A stretch of 64,000 nt of DNA from Annona cherimola (lineage: Eukaryota; Streptophyta; Magnoliopsida; Magnoliales; Annonaceae): assembly GCA_030490835.1 (NCBI GenBank), contig CM059974.1, positions 8,873,501-8,937,500 of the forward strand, given 5' to 3'. The translations under genes were made by a program, and so were the position numbers. This document shows positions 1 to 12,200 of this stretch, in pieces (the stretch's first letter is position 1; every line of letters begins with the position of its first letter). A model generated the notes under the pieces. The model was given only the letters and a program-made list of their open reading frames with translations. It made no database searches and was not told the origin of the DNA.

Positions 1-403
1 CCTTAAGGAGAAAGAGTCCTCCACCATAAACATTGATGACATGTCAGTCGAATCATGCATGGCCCTCCTCCACTACATATATGGCGGTATCAGACACGAA
101 GAATTCTGGAAGCATCGTTTGTCTCTGCTTGGTGCTGCAAACAAGTATGACATTGCCGACCTTAAGGAGTGCTGTGAGGAAAGCCTCTTGGAGGACATTA
201 ATTCAAGCAACGTGCTTGACAGGCTGCAGGAGGCATGGCTGTACCAGCTGGAGAAACTGAAAAAAGGATGCTTGACCTATCTGTTTGACTTTGGCAAGAT
301 CTATGATGTTAGAGATGAGATTAACAGCTTCTTCATGCATGCAGACAGGGAGCTGATGGTGGAGATGTTTCAGGAAGTGCTGACAGTGTGGAAGCCAGTG
401 TGA
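1..403 (+). CDS. BTB/POZ domain protein, C-terminal part (At1g21780-like), 5' truncated by window
   Basis: The open frame starts at base 2 (first full codon) and ends at TGA 401-403, giving about 133 residues with no start inside the window. The protein carries the second half of a BTB fold (LLHYIYGG, then LLGAANKYDIADLKECCEES) followed by a helical tail ending in EVLTVWKPV. From memory this tail matches the plant BTB protein At1g21780 closely, a family with an N-terminal MATH-like/BTB layout thought to act as a substrate adaptor for CUL3 ubiquitin ligases. The exon containing 2-403 is the last coding exon; the 3' UTR follows, with AATAAA-type signals near 628-640. Function is inferred from family only. 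Confidence 0.85.
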   Translation, partial: LKEKESSTINIDDMSVESCMALLHYIYGGIRHEEFWKHRLSLLGAANKYDIADLKECCEESLLEDINSSNVLDRLQEAWLYQLEKLKKGCLTYLFDFGKIYDVRDEINSFFMHADRELMVEMFQEVLTVWKPV

Positions 404-1732
404 TGCTTCATGTTTTGTGGTTTGATGCGCCTGGTAAGCGGAAAAATGAGCGATGCTGAGTCCATAGTCGCTGTACATATAGAATTATAGATGTGGAAGC
501 TCTATCATGCGCCCTCAAGCTCTCTGTTCAGATATAAGTTGGTGCTTTTGGAAACAGGCTGATCATGTTGGATTGGCCGCTCACACGTTTTGATGTAAGT
601 CATATAAACTCAACTCTTTTACAATTAAAAAATAAAATAAACTAAAACTCCTTTGTTTTATGCATGTCATGGCGACCTGAAATGAGCAACAATGGCATAG
701 ACCAGGTTGTTTAAGCTCATTGGAAGGAGTGGATATGTGAGTTTCGCAAACTTAGGTAGCGAATCTGAAATGTTGAAATCATGCGTATAAGGGGGCAATA
801 TGAAAATCGTGTGGGACAAAACGAAGGATGGGGTGAATTTATCTCAGAGGTGGCCTCCACAGAAGCAAGGGGATGGGAATTGCTAAAGATCACGGACAAC
901 AGAAACCAAGAACTGTACTGGTCAGGAGTGAATCAATTTTTGAAAGAAAGCTAATTAGATGTATTGTAGACATCCATACGTAGAGAGATTATGATTCACA
1001 AGGTCGAGCATATCAGTGTTGTAGGTGGTGCGGCCATGCGGAAATGCGGTGTGCAACGTGCGAAGTTGTGGACCGTGTTGTTTCTTCGATTCGTCGGGTA
1101 GTTATCGTGCCTCATAGGGCATCCACGTACTACTCTCTATACGTTTGCATCAGGAAGTAGGAATCCAAATCCGGAAGCTTAAAAACATGGGATCAATTAG
1201 ATTTTTTTGTTGCTTCCCTTCTAACCATCCACGCAAGTTCGTCCCCAAATTAAGATGGCGACAGAGCCAATGGATCGATGGCCCGGATCCTTTCCTGTAT
1301 AACTTCACGCATCATCAGAACTGGAGCGTTGTTTGCAACTCCGAGACCTTCATAGAGTCACGGTGTGTAGGCTACGACCTTCGTACACAGTACACACACT
1401 CCACGCCCTTCAGCTTTGTCTAGACAGTCCACTCTGCCCCTAGCCCCAGAAAGTGGAAGTTTGCAGTTTGCTGGCGGACGGACGCCCGCGCACCGATTCC
1501 ACGTGCTCATTTAGGCACCGTCTCCCGTTAGCGCACTTCCATGACCATGAGTCGAATTTTGGAAGATTTAACCGTCCAGTAAGTGTTATAATGTCGTACC
1601 ATGCATATTTCGATAACCCTAACTTTCCTATTCGCCTAAAATTAAATTGTTATCCGCAAGTTGCCGAAACTCCGGATTGGTTGCAAACTTGCAATTCGAA
1701 AATTTTCTGGCCTCCTGGACCTTGGTTACCTT
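404..1732. other. 3' UTR of the BTB gene, then intergenic DNA
   Basis: About 250 bases of probable 3' UTR follow the BTB stop. The remainder holds open frames at 1145-1423 and 1453-1734 that show no recognisable domain, so I do not call them genes. No RNA gene or clear transposon ends were seen. Confidence 0.5.
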
Positions 1733-1908
1733 AAAGACTGGCATACAATATACGGTTTGTTTGGTCTTTTACCAATATTTTTAATGTCACAAAATATCCC
1801 TGCAAATCACCAATAACCATAAAGATTGGCATACAATATACGGTTTGTTTGATCTTTTACCAATATTTTTAATGTCACAAAATATCCCTGGAAATCACCA
1901 ATAACCAT
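1733..1908. repeat. Tandem duplication, two 88-bp units
   Basis: Unit 1 is 1733-1820 and unit 2 is 1821-1908. Both start AAAGA(C/T)TGGCATACAATA and end with the same AATCACCAATAACCAT. They differ at only about three positions, so the duplication is recent. Confidence 0.9.
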
Positions 1909-1929
1909 TGTTACATTGACGTGAATCAA

Positions 1930-2400
1930 GGAAAAATTCTTAAAAACCCATACTTTCAGAACTCAAAAATAAAATAAAATAAAATTTCAGTTTACTGAAA
2001 AACTCATAAAAGTTTTACATACGCTTACGAATTTTAACTCTAATTACGCTTATACTCATGCTTAAAATATACTCAAATTTTAATTATAAATTTATAAATA
2101 AAAGTTTACATTCAAGTGATATATAATTCTACAACAGTAAAAATAAGATTATATAGCTATAGAAGTACTAAAATTTTATTTGAATATAATTTTTTTAGCT
2201 TAGAATTATAATTAGGGTTTGAGCATATCGATCATTTCATAAAGGATTTTGGGAAGGGAAATATACATAAATATTTTTGAAAACTCATACATATAAATAG
2301 AATTAGAGGTAAAATTCATGAATATACGTGAAATTTACTATTAATTTATATTTTATTTTTAACTCTTTTGATTTTTGTTATTTTTTAACTTAACTTGTTA
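1930..2400. repeat. AT-rich dispersed repeat, copy 1 (related copy at 16020-16460)
   Basis: This stretch shares ordered blocks with 16020-16460, for example ATAAATTTATAAATAAAA, then AAGTGAT followed by ATTCTA, and later a GAATTAGAGGTAAAATTCATGAATATA block (split here by wording only). Both lie in intergenic DNA and show no coding capacity. Class is unknown; probably a non-autonomous transposon relic. Confidence 0.55.
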
Positions 2401-2584
2401 TCAATGTTATTAGCATTTGAAATTTTTTCGCCAATTATATATTGGAAAAATTTTCACCAATTATATATGGATGAAGTGTGATGTAAGAGTGAGACTACTT
2501 ATAAAGGGCATAGACGGACGTGGTCAAGACTTAGAGAGGTAGCTATCAAAATTACCATTTGTTAACAGAACAGTATAGTCTTTA

Positions 2585-3172
2585 AGAGTGTTTTTTACAT
2601 TTTAATATCTCTAACTATGCATATTTGCTTCAAGCTTATGACTTTCGCAATTCACATATTTACTATCTAGATTCTGTAACTTTGTCGAATTTGATTTTTA
2701 GACCATGCTACTAAAACATCTTGCTAAAAGCTGTTATTTGTAAGTGAAAAGTACAAAATGCACTTATAACTTAGTTAAATTGAGTTGATTCATGTTCGTT
2801 AGTTGACTCATGTATGTAGTCAAGATAACTTTATATAGCTTAGTTGGGTCAACTCAAAATTATGAATCGATTCATAAATATAAGTTGACTGATAAACATG
2901 AGTTGACTTAAATTTGCTGAGAATGCCATTTTTGAAGTCTAAGTTAAGTTGACTTATTTCATGAGTCAACTCTTTTAAAACAATGTTGTTACTAAAATTT
3001 TTCTACAGTAAACACTAACAAATTTTTTGTTCATTTTTTAACATGCATTAACAACGGGGTTCCAAATGTAAATAAGGCAAACTTATAGGTATAAAAAGTA
3101 AATATACGAAACTTGTGGGCTAGAAAGGAAATATGCATAGTTAGAAAGCCTAAAATGCAAATAACCGTCACC
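2585..3172. mobile_element. Foldback MITE-like element upstream of VHA-c
   Basis: The left part (about 2590-2690) and right part (about 3060-3172) form imperfect inverted arms of roughly 70% identity; the shared core is CTAACTATGCATATTT read on opposite strands at about 2612 and 3130. The interior is AT-rich and carries repeated GTTGACT/AGTCAAC words. No target duplication was identified, so the exact ends are uncertain. Confidence 0.55.
2803..2969. promoter_or_regulatory. Cluster of seven W-box cores (TTGAC/GTCAA)
   Basis: TTGAC or its complement occurs at 2803, 2819, 2848, 2885, 2904, 2949 and 2965. TTGAC is the core bound by WRKY factors. The cluster lies 400-560 bases upstream of the VHA-c start codon and inside the foldback repeat. 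Whether it works as a regulatory site is not shown. Confidence 0.3.
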
Positions 3173-3363
3173 GCTACCGTGTGTTACGAAAATCGCAGGG
3201 CATTTCGGTAAATTCAGCCTCTGATCTTCTTCATCACGAGCACAAAAGCGCCCCACTCCGATCTAATATCCACTCCTCTCCCTGGAAACGCAAAGCAGCG
3301 TCGACGTCGAAGCTGAAATTTCCAGAAAAGAAAAAAAAAAAAAAAAAAATCCAAGTTCCGACG

Positions 3364-6300
3364 ATGTCCTCGGGTTTCAGCGGTGATGAAACAGCCCCCT
3401 TCTTCGGCTTTCTCGGAGCCGCGGCTGCCCTCGTCTTCTCCTGTAGGTCTTCTTTCCCGATCTGCGCTTCCTCTCTTCCAACGCCAGGATCTCATCTCAT
3501 CTCGCCTCGTCTCAATTGTCTTGCAGGTATGGGAGCCGCGTACGGCACTGCGAAGAGCGGCGTCGGCGTGGCGTCAATGGGCGTGATGCGGCCGGAGCTG
3601 GTGATGAAGTCCATCGTACCCGTTGTCATGGCTGGTGTTCTTGGGATTTATGGTCTGATCATAGCCGTCATCATAAGCACCGGGATCAATCCCAGGGCCA
3701 AGTCGTATTATCTCTTTGATGGCTACGCGCATCTCTCTTCGGGCCTCGCCTGCGGCCTAGCCGGATTGTCCGCTGGGATGGCGATCGGGATCGTCGGCGA
3801 TGCTGGTGTTCGGTAACTCTCTCTCTCTCTCTCTCTCCATATATTGTGTATGTGCTTTTTTTTCCTATTGTCGAAGTTCATCTGGAATCCGGATCTATTT
3901 CAGTGCCATTGATTATCGAAATGTAAATAGAAGTGGAATCTTTGGTGCATTAATTGCCTGGATTGGCATGCGGCAAGCTGTGTCGTTGCGTCTGTTGGAA
4001 TCGTAGGCCTTCGATTAGTAGAATTTGGTATCGTGTGATCACTCGGGAATTTAAGTAAATTAGATTTTTTTTTTTAATTTTAAGGAAAGCTTTCATATCA
4101 ACTATGCTGGATAAATGCTTCTTAGAGGGCCTTGCATTAAAAATGAATTTAGCTGCACACGTTGGCAGTTGTGGTCTAATAGTCATTTTCAGTTCTGTAC
4201 AATATATCTGGTGAAGCACCTGAAACTTTCATCCCAGATGTTGGTTTCTCACAGCCTATACATGCAAAAAGCATTTGCTGGGCATGCAGTTGGAGAAATT
4301 TCTGAAGTTTTTCTAGATGATAGAGCCTGATGATCTGCAAACAACCATTTCGGGGCAATCAAGAATGAAACTTAGCAGATGTCTGGGACTGCTTGAGGCA
4401 GTCAAGCAAAATTTATCTAGTGCTTTATTTGCACGGATTAGGTTGCACTGAAGATTGGGGGCATGTGCATCCACGCATAGCAAAGAGTTCTATGGGCATA
4501 ATTGCTGATGTAGTTGTTATTTGTACAAGTGTTCTCTCTACCCATGATTGGTTTTCTCATAATCATACTACCATAATTATTCCGTCAAAATTCATATGGA
4601 AGTTTGAAATTTCCACAAGTATAACTCAAAACTGGGTCTTGCCTGGTTTTTCCTAGTCTGTTTTGGACCAGAACTGTTTCACGTGTATAGGCCAACATTA
4701 TTGTAGGTACGTGTTGGCTCATGACCATTTCTACTTTTTAAACATTGTCAAGGTATTGTACATGCGGTAGGTGCAAGAAATGTCAACTAAATGTTTATGA
4801 TTGCTCCAGACCTTGTTTTTCTCTCTAGTAGAATTTACTTATCCTGCTCAGAAGGTATTGCTGCATCTGAAATAGTTTGCTTAATTAGATTCTGAAAATC
4901 TCAGGATAAATTTTTTTTTTTTGATTAGGTCTTCACTTTTTTGAAGTCTCAGGGAATCGATCCCTGGACTAGGGGTGTTATTGGTCCTGGTCAACCCGTC
5001 AACTCGCTTGTCCAACCCGTTTATAAATGGGTTTGGGTTGAGATTTTTGAATAAATGAGTTATGATTCGCCAACCCGTTTAACCATTTAATTAAATAAAT
5101 AGATTAGGGTTGAGGTTTTATAACTCGTCAATAGTGACCCATTTAACCCATATAACTTATTCAACCCGTTTAATTCGTTCAATCCATTTAACTCGCTTAA
5201 CTCATTAAAATTATATATATATATATATGTAAACCCCTTAGTTATTTTCCCTTTTTAAGTCTTTCTCAAGTCATCTAATTTTCATTTTTTCACTGCTGCC
5301 CTAATTCCATTTTCTCATTACTGCCATATTTTTATTTTACATATGCTGAAAACACCCTTTCGTCTCTCCCTGTGAGATCATCATTTACTAGAGTTTAGGC
5401 GTTTAGGTTATTTGCTATACAACCCGTTAACAACCCACCAACCTGTTTATTAAATGGGTTGTAAATGGATTAGGGTTGAGATTTTCAAATGGGTTAATAA
5501 ACGGATTAGGGTTGAGATATTTTAAATAGGTTAGGATTAGGATTATGCTCCAACCTGATCCGTTAGACCCCTACCCTGGACCGAATGGCAACTGTGCCAT
5601 GATGTGTTACCGCTGTTAATTGCGCTGTAAAAATCTCAGAATATGTTTTCCGGCCACAGCTGTGAGCTGCTGCATCTAAAATTATTTTGAGGCTGAAGAT
5701 GGAAAAGAAAATTACATGCAAGTTTTGTTCATTATGGTAATTTGCAATTTTGTGTATCCAGTCAGTCGGTTAGTGTGACTCTACAAGTTTCAGCATACAA
5801 GCACTTTTCTATTATTTTCTAGGATTGTAGATTGAGATATTTTCTCCTGGTTATCTGTTTCTATGCAATCAGCACACTCTTTGCCCCATGTTATCTTTTA
5901 TAGTGATCTAAATATTGTAGAAGTTTTGATGTTTGCAATATTTTTTTACAAATGGGAATCAGAAGGAAAAGGAAATCAGAGTGAAAGAAGAAAAGGAATT
6001 TCTTTCCCTGTTTAACACTCGCGAATAGCATGGATTTCTTCTGCTAACAAACAGGGATTAATATATCGGAAGAAAAATCTTCTGCTTAGCAAAACGATAA
6101 TCCAACATATCGCACTATCGAGGGACTATGTTGGTCAAAAGCAGCTTCCGAGTGCCCATGTGCTTAATGTTGAGCAAAGGACAGAAACTTATTTACAGTA
6201 GCATGTGGAATGATGGAATCAGGAGGAATGCATCCTGGATAATTGCTTTATTCGTAGATAGGATGTCCTTGAAATCCGACAATTTACAAAAGAACACTTG

Positions 6301-6707
6301 ATCCTGGGTCTAAACAACTGGTTATTTTACAGGAATGGTGAAACTAAACTTTTTTCTTTCAATTGCTGCTTGGTGAATGGCTGACTTTGGCCCATCTCTT
6401 GATAAATTCGTGTGTTTTTTGTGCATGGTAGTATCATGATGTGTCTAAACTTCCACCATTGGTTTGAAGCGTGAATTGTGATTTTCTTAGTAGTCTAAAT
6501 GGAGAATATACGCTGACATTCATTGCTTAGGCAGATCCATGGTAAAAATTGTTGGCTGTTCTTGTCATTTGCAGGGCAAACGCACAGCAACCAAAGCTGT
6601 TTGTTGGAATGATTCTCATCCTCATCTTTGCAGAAGCTCTTGCTCTTTATGGTCTTATTGTTGGTATCATCCTTTCTTCACGTGCTGGGCAATCTCGAGC
6701 AGATTGA
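3364..6707 (+). CDS. VHA-c: V-type proton ATPase 16-kDa proteolipid subunit c
   Basis: Exons 3364-3442, 3527-3812 and 6575-6707 join to 498 bases, 165 residues, the usual length of plant subunit c. All introns are GT-AG; the first splits the Cys codon of VFSC (T|GT) and the second splits an Arg codon (CG|G) before ANAQQPKLF. The product has four hydrophobic helices, glycine-rich helix packing ([15 protein letters not shown]) and the proton-carrying glutamate in helix 4 ([12 protein letters not shown], near residue 140). It forms the rotor ring of the vacuolar H+-ATPase V0 sector in tonoplast and endomembranes. The start at 3364 gives the conserved [15 protein letters not shown]-terminus; an upstream in-frame ATG-less extension is not family-like. 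A CT microsatellite follows exon 2. Confidence 0.97.
4909..5629 (-). mobile_element. tRNA-derived SINE (family S2), interrupted by a hAT MITE, in VHA-c intron 2
   Basis: A minus-strand SINE of about 115 bp is flanked by a 14-bp duplication differing at one base (AAAATCTCAGGATA at 4895-4908 and AAAATCTCAGAATA at 5630-5643). Its A-tail is the T run at 4911-4921. A pol III B-box-like word GGGATCGATTCCC (4952-4964, minus strand) and tRNA-like text with GGCACAGTTGCC (about 5587-5598) are visible. The element is split at 4970-5573 by a MITE. The copy at 52789-52922 belongs to the same family. Confidence 0.85.
4970..5573. mobile_element. Non-autonomous hAT transposon (MITE), 604 bp, nested in a SINE
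   Basis: The ends are TAGGGGTGTTA and GTTAGACCCCTA, typical hAT-like inverted termini. A perfect 8-bp target duplication CCCTGGAC flanks it (4962-4969 and 5574-5581), the length used by hAT transposases. The interior repeats the words AACCCGTTTA and GGGTTGAG in both orientations and has no transposase. A related, inverted and more decayed copy lies at about 41858-42412. Confidence 0.93.
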
Positions 6708-7448
6708 GAAAGTCATCAGCTTCATCCTTCCAGCAGCTATTTATATGTCCGAATAGAACATTGAAACATGGTGGAATTATGTTTTTGTGTTCGCTATATG
6801 ATTCTCTTTCTGGTTCTATGAAGGACTTGTATGCTGCAGTCTCGTTGCCAGTTGGCCATTTCTTTCCTCCTATGACATGCTTCAACCAAATGCTAAGACA
6901 TGCTAATTGCTTGAGTAGCCTGCATGCTGTTCAGCCTGCACATTGGTTTTTGGGTGACATTTGGTCTATCTTTCTACATTTTCACATGATTTGCTTCAGT
7001 TATTTCGGTGATTTGGTCCTATTTGGATGGAATAACAAAGTCTTAATGAATGAAGAGTTTTTCCTTCCCTCCACATATCCTGAACATGTAATGGTGTCTG
7101 CTTTGATCAATCTAAAGATGTTTCTTATACATAATCTCGAAGAAATACAAAAATTAGATCAGTGCCTTTACTCTTATGCTAAACTAGCTTCTGGTAGAGA
7201 TGCAACTCGGTTCGGTCCGGGTAATGGTCTGTTCTTTTTTTGCAAAACGTCTACTCTATTCTATCGTAATCGGTTCGGTTCCTAGTATACTTTACTTTAT
7301 CGATTATCCATACTGTTGGTTCCAGTTCTAAATTGATTCCTTTAATACTGAAATACAATATTTTTATGTTATTTTAAATAAGATAAAGTGATTTATTTAT
7401 ATTTTAAAATCACAAGTACATATGCTATTGTTTACAGAGCTGTGATCT
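6708..7448 (+). other. VHA-c 3' UTR and downstream spacer
   Basis: The VHA-c transcript probably ends in this stretch. A 248-codon open frame starting at 6539 spans intron, exon 3 in a wrong frame and the UTR; it has no domain and is not a gene. Words GGTTCGGTCC and GGTTCGGTTCC near 7208-7280 look like a fragment of an older repeat. Confidence 0.5.
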
Positions 7449-7771
7449 AGTGTACTCGGGTGCAAATATCTATTTTTTATATTTGTTTGAAATTTTTTTT
7501 TATAAAACTCGTAAGTGTATTTAATATGTGTATTAAATTTTACTTTTTTAGATTTGTATATTTTTTGAGATTTTTTAAAATTAATGGCATTTTCATAATT
7601 CATAAATTATGAAAATGCCATTGATTTTAATATTTTTTTTTTAAATATCTGCAATGTTTCAAAAATGGTAAAATTTGATATACATGTTAGATATACTTAG
7701 ATAACATTTACATAAAAAAATTTCAAAAAAAATAAAAGAAAGTGGGTTAACTACGCTTATGTGCATCAAGG
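7449..7771. mobile_element. Foldback MITE, variable-core group
   Basis: The element folds around a near-perfect hairpin at 7583-7622 (AATGGCATTTTCATAATT and its complement). Outer arms contain the group's common text, including TTTTTATAAAAC followed by GTGTATTTAATATGTGTA on the left and the complementary AT-rich arm on the right. Exact ends and target duplication were not resolved. Confidence 0.6.
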
Positions 7772-8763
7772 CTAAGTGCAATCCAATCATTAAAAATATT
7801 AATATATTAAAATTAATATTCAGAAGCTTATTTATAAAATGCTTTTGGAAGTTAATAACATATATCTAAATAATCGAATTTGTTGTCTACTTTACAGCCC
7901 ACGACAGTTATAGGGCACCAAATTCATTTGAATTTGCATTTATCAAAATAACTATACAAAAGTTATTTCACGCAAAGCACAATATATATTATATACATAT
8001 ATAATTATGTACTTAATTAGTTACCTATATAAGTATTCATGGTCGGTTCTAGATACTAACGTATCTAGCTTTTCTATATCTTTTCCATATCTTATTTGAG
8101 AGAATGGATAATAATTTGTATTCTATTCATATTCATGAGTAATATTTCTACACTACTTAAATTAGAATTGGGTCAATAGTTACTTATGAACGCCTTACTC
8201 AAATTGCACCCTTAGCTTCTAGTGCATCACCTACGCCTATTTCCCACATGCCACCAAAACATTGGCGCCATTGATAATTTATGAACAGCATCATAGATCA
8301 AGGCGTTTAAATACATCGGCTGAATAATAGAATTCTTGTGACAAACTGATATCGTATAAATACAGAGTTAGCGTAATCAATGTGCATTCCCATTGCGAGA
8401 CTGAATTAGTGAGAACAGTGCCATCCTAGGCTTAAAAAAATTGGTTTGAGAGGAAATGCTTTCATTTTCCCAATTCCCCAGTGAGTCTCGCGCTAAACAC
8501 CCAACATGTTTTATCTGCCTTTGGTAATCAATACTTCTAAGTATATTGCGTTTCGTATGGACATATACATATGCCAATGTCCGTGTCTTCATTCTCAATG
8601 GAAGACTCGAGAATTGAGAGAATCCGTGGACTAACTATAAATGTTAAGATAAATTTTGATCAAGCCTCGGCAACTGATCAAAGATCACAGCACTTCGACA
8701 GTGCTTCAAGGGCGGTGGACCTGTCAACGGTGCTTAACTTTTGTTCAGAAGCGATTGAGGGCA
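7772..8763. other. Intergenic AT-rich DNA
   Basis: I see no credible gene, RNA or bounded repeat here. It separates the convergent VHA-c and FBP7 genes. Confidence 0.5.
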
Positions 8764-8905
8764 AGCAGTAGTAGCGGGAGGAGGAGCAGCAGCATAATAA
8801 TAAAGCAGCAGGAACAGTAGCATCATGATCATAATCATAATAATCGTAATAGAAGAAGAAGAAGAGGAGGAGGATGAGGACGAGGAGGAGGTGGAAGAGG
8901 AGCAC
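8764..8905. repeat. Mixed trinucleotide repeat cluster
   Basis: Short runs of AGC, ATA, ATC, GAA and GAG triplets follow each other almost without interruption. Minus-strand open frames here would be poly-Ser or Phe/Tyr-rich and are artefacts of the triplet pattern. Confidence 0.7.
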
Positions 8906-9253
8906 GAAGGCAACAAACAAAACGCAACCCTACTCGTTCACATTACAGGCCCAAACATCCGGTAAAGAACGAAACTGAGCAAGGCAAATTAATAAACCAT
9001 ATCTTCATAAAGGTTCAAAAGAAAAGAAAAGAAATGACGGAATGTATCAGCCCAGTCTTCCAATACAAATTCTGAACTATGTCAAAAAAACATTGCCACA
9101 TGGTTTTCTTTTATGAATCTATAACTTGTGCAGGCAGGCACTAACAAATAAAGCAACTTCAATTACACATAAGATACAGATATAGAGAAGACGACCGCAG
9201 CAGATGCCGCATGTGCATACATTCATTACCAATGTGGCTGCTTCAACAGATTA

Positions 9254-12200
9254 TCAGCCAGGAACAAAATAATCCATCTTGTCCACTGGGAGATTGAGAA
9301 CAGATGTTTCCACCTACATGAAAAATGACTGCAGTTAATAATCGTTGCATGGCTTTTCACTGACTACGGATAGGAAGAAGTGGTCTAATAGATATTACAA
9401 TGGGGCTATTCCTGTGAGAATCTAAAAGTGTTGTCTGCTACCACTAAGAGGAAAATGAGAAGTTGATTGCCAGCTCATCTGCTTCAGTATCATGCAGCTG
9501 CGATCATTCAGTCATGGTGACTTGATGATCCTATTTCCTAACTGTTTGATTCAACTCATTGGAAATAGAACATTTGGCCAAAGCATGGATGGGTAAGTCA
9601 TGACCAGTAGAACAGAAAGGGCATCCTCTAAGCAGAAAGATTCAATATAGAATTCTCAAACAAAAGAATGGTCTAGGTCCGACAGACAAGACTTCCATGA
9701 TCAGAAATCATAATCATCAATCAACCCGGTACTTTAATAATGACCATCCCATATGATATGTGTGGCATAAGAATTCCAAAATCACATGGCCATGGCTGCT
9801 GGTGCATTTGCATGGTTGGTCGCAACCAACATATCAAAGAATCTTCCAATTGCTTACAAGATCAACAAAAATAAGATAGTATGCCTTTAAATCACGACCA
9901 TAGTTTTGTACCCCCAAAAAAAATAATAATAAAAATCATGACCATAGTTGCTGAGTCCATTTCCATGGATGGTCATAACCAAAGATACCAAAGAAACTTA
10001 AAGATAATCACAAGATGAACAAGAATAAGATTGGACACATCTTTTTAAACAATGCTGGGAAAATAACGGGCACAACTTACGTCTTCGAAGGGGACAAAAA
10101 CAAAGGGTGTCAACCCCCTTCTATGTGTAATAGCAGGCACATCAGGGTCATGTGTCTCATCTTCCTGCCATCCACCAACCACTCCAAGAACATCACCATC
10201 TGAGTCACTAATCTCACTATCATTTACACCACTTGTAACAAGGGAAAGAAGATCCAATCGATTATTTGCACCCGCAGTTGTTCCTCTCACCCTGGTGGGA
10301 CAATAAGCTCATATCAAACTCAGGGTACAGTGAGATCAAACGAGGCTAAATAATGAGTTCTAGTGAAATCATTAGTGGGCATTCAAGATGAGCAAGCTTG
10401 TCCTAAGCATTTTGTGTCACCAACAGGGACAAAGGGCCTGTCAAGTGAGCATAATGGCCTCAAATTTGTTATGGAAAACTGCAGGACAGTGCCCAATATA
10501 GACCATATCACCACATAGGCCAGTTAAACAGCAATAGGTAAATGCGCATCCAGGACTTGAGATAATATAACTTATAAAGCACAAGAGACAAGTCAGCCAT
10601 CAGAGGATAAATTAAAGAAGGTGCCACGTGACAAATCAAACATGAAAACATAGTCACTCCATGGACCTTAAGCGGATTCTAAGAACAGTAGGACGCCGGC
10701 CAGGGTACAGAAGAGCAGCTTCAACCTGGAGATGACATTTAACAAAAAAAAAAAAAAAAGAAAGAAAGAAAAAATTACAACAATGAAAAACATTAGATAA
10801 AAAAAAGGATTTCTTCAATTTCAGGATATGGAAATCTAAGTCGCCAAAATGTGGCAATTTTCCTTTGATGCCAAATCAAGAAGGCGCACAAATATAGTGT
10901 TTCAAAGAATCTGGAAATACACGTCATAAAAAAAAAAAAGAATGTGGAAATCTAAAATTTTGAAATACACGGTAGGCCGTACAGACCTTGTCATCGTTCA
11001 ATACATAGTGGCCACTGTAGACACAGTCCGCTTTTGCTGCCCTGAAGTGCATCAGTTTCACCACCTCTTTAACTTTTTGTGAAGAATTCTGGCCAACATT
11101 AGACTTGTCATGTGCCAGATTTCCATTAATGGAACATCCTTCTGCGTATTTATGTGAATCTAACATAGGTAAAAAATATTAACCTTGTAGAGGAACCTTC
11201 CTGAAGGATAAAACCTTATGTAGCGGTAATAGCACACCTATGGCATAAGAACATGTATGAATATAGAAGAAAAGATTAAACCTTTCTACCAATTAAAGAT
11301 AATACAAATAAGAAAGATGTAAATATTTAACAAGGTTTTAATATCTCAACATGCATACTGTGGAGCATCTCTCTTTGTTCCCAGAAAATACGGATCATTA
11401 ATGCATACAGACTATTATTGACAAGTGAGTAAAGTGTGGATGAGTCACCGCATGTAACTTACCACATGAACAGGATTTGTAACCTTCCATTCTGCCACTC
11501 CAGCACGAATGTAGGTATTCCTACTCACATAAAGCCCTGATAAAAAGAATCAGTGGAGGTAGGGGGATCAGGACTGTATAAACTGGTAATCATCCTATGT
11601 CTAAAGCATGAAACATAATTAATTGGCCGAGAAATTGCCAACAGGCATCTCCATTGCCCGTACATGATGCATGATCCCAAAATACTTCCAATATAGGCAT
11701 GGAAGGAAATTCAAATGGTATTCCCACCATCTGCCTTTATAAGAGCAGGATGCGTTTGCAGAATCTTGATGCAAACAGCACACACCACATCCTCACCAGC
11801 AAAAAAAAAAAAAAATGAACAAAACAGTTTATTGAGGGGCAATTAAAAAAAATTTTTGAAAAAGCAGTTCAGTGAGGGGCAATAAGCCCACAAAAATAAA
11901 AGGGTGATATAAGAACATCAATTTTATTACTAACCTCATTTACAAACCAACTTCATAACAAGACTTCACAACCCCACTGAAAAACCCATTTCAAGGGCTT
12001 GACAGCTGTTCTATTTCTATAAACCCAGGGGAAATGAATGTTTACATCATATGACACAATCTAAGCGTGTGTTTGGCAATCATGAAAACTTGTTAACCTA
12101 AAATTTTTCAATCTAAAACTTTTTACTCTCAACAGCTACCCTATTTTTTAATTATTTTTTCACATCTTCCTATACAACTACTCTACTTTTTAATCATTTC

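Noticed and set aside
1145..1734. Two open frames downstream of the BTB gene
   Set aside because: No family match, no start context or exon structure.
3181..3816. Single 211-codon frame as one VHA-c exon
   Set aside because: It reads through intron 1 (3443-3526), inserting non-family residues between VFSC and MGAAYG; splicing restores the conserved protein.
6539..7285. 248-codon open frame on the + strand
   Set aside because: It overlaps VHA-c exon 3 in a different frame and the 3' UTR; no domain and poor composition.
8678..8920. Minus-strand open frames rich in Ser or hydrophobic residues
   Set aside because: They are created by trinucleotide repeats at 8764-8905.
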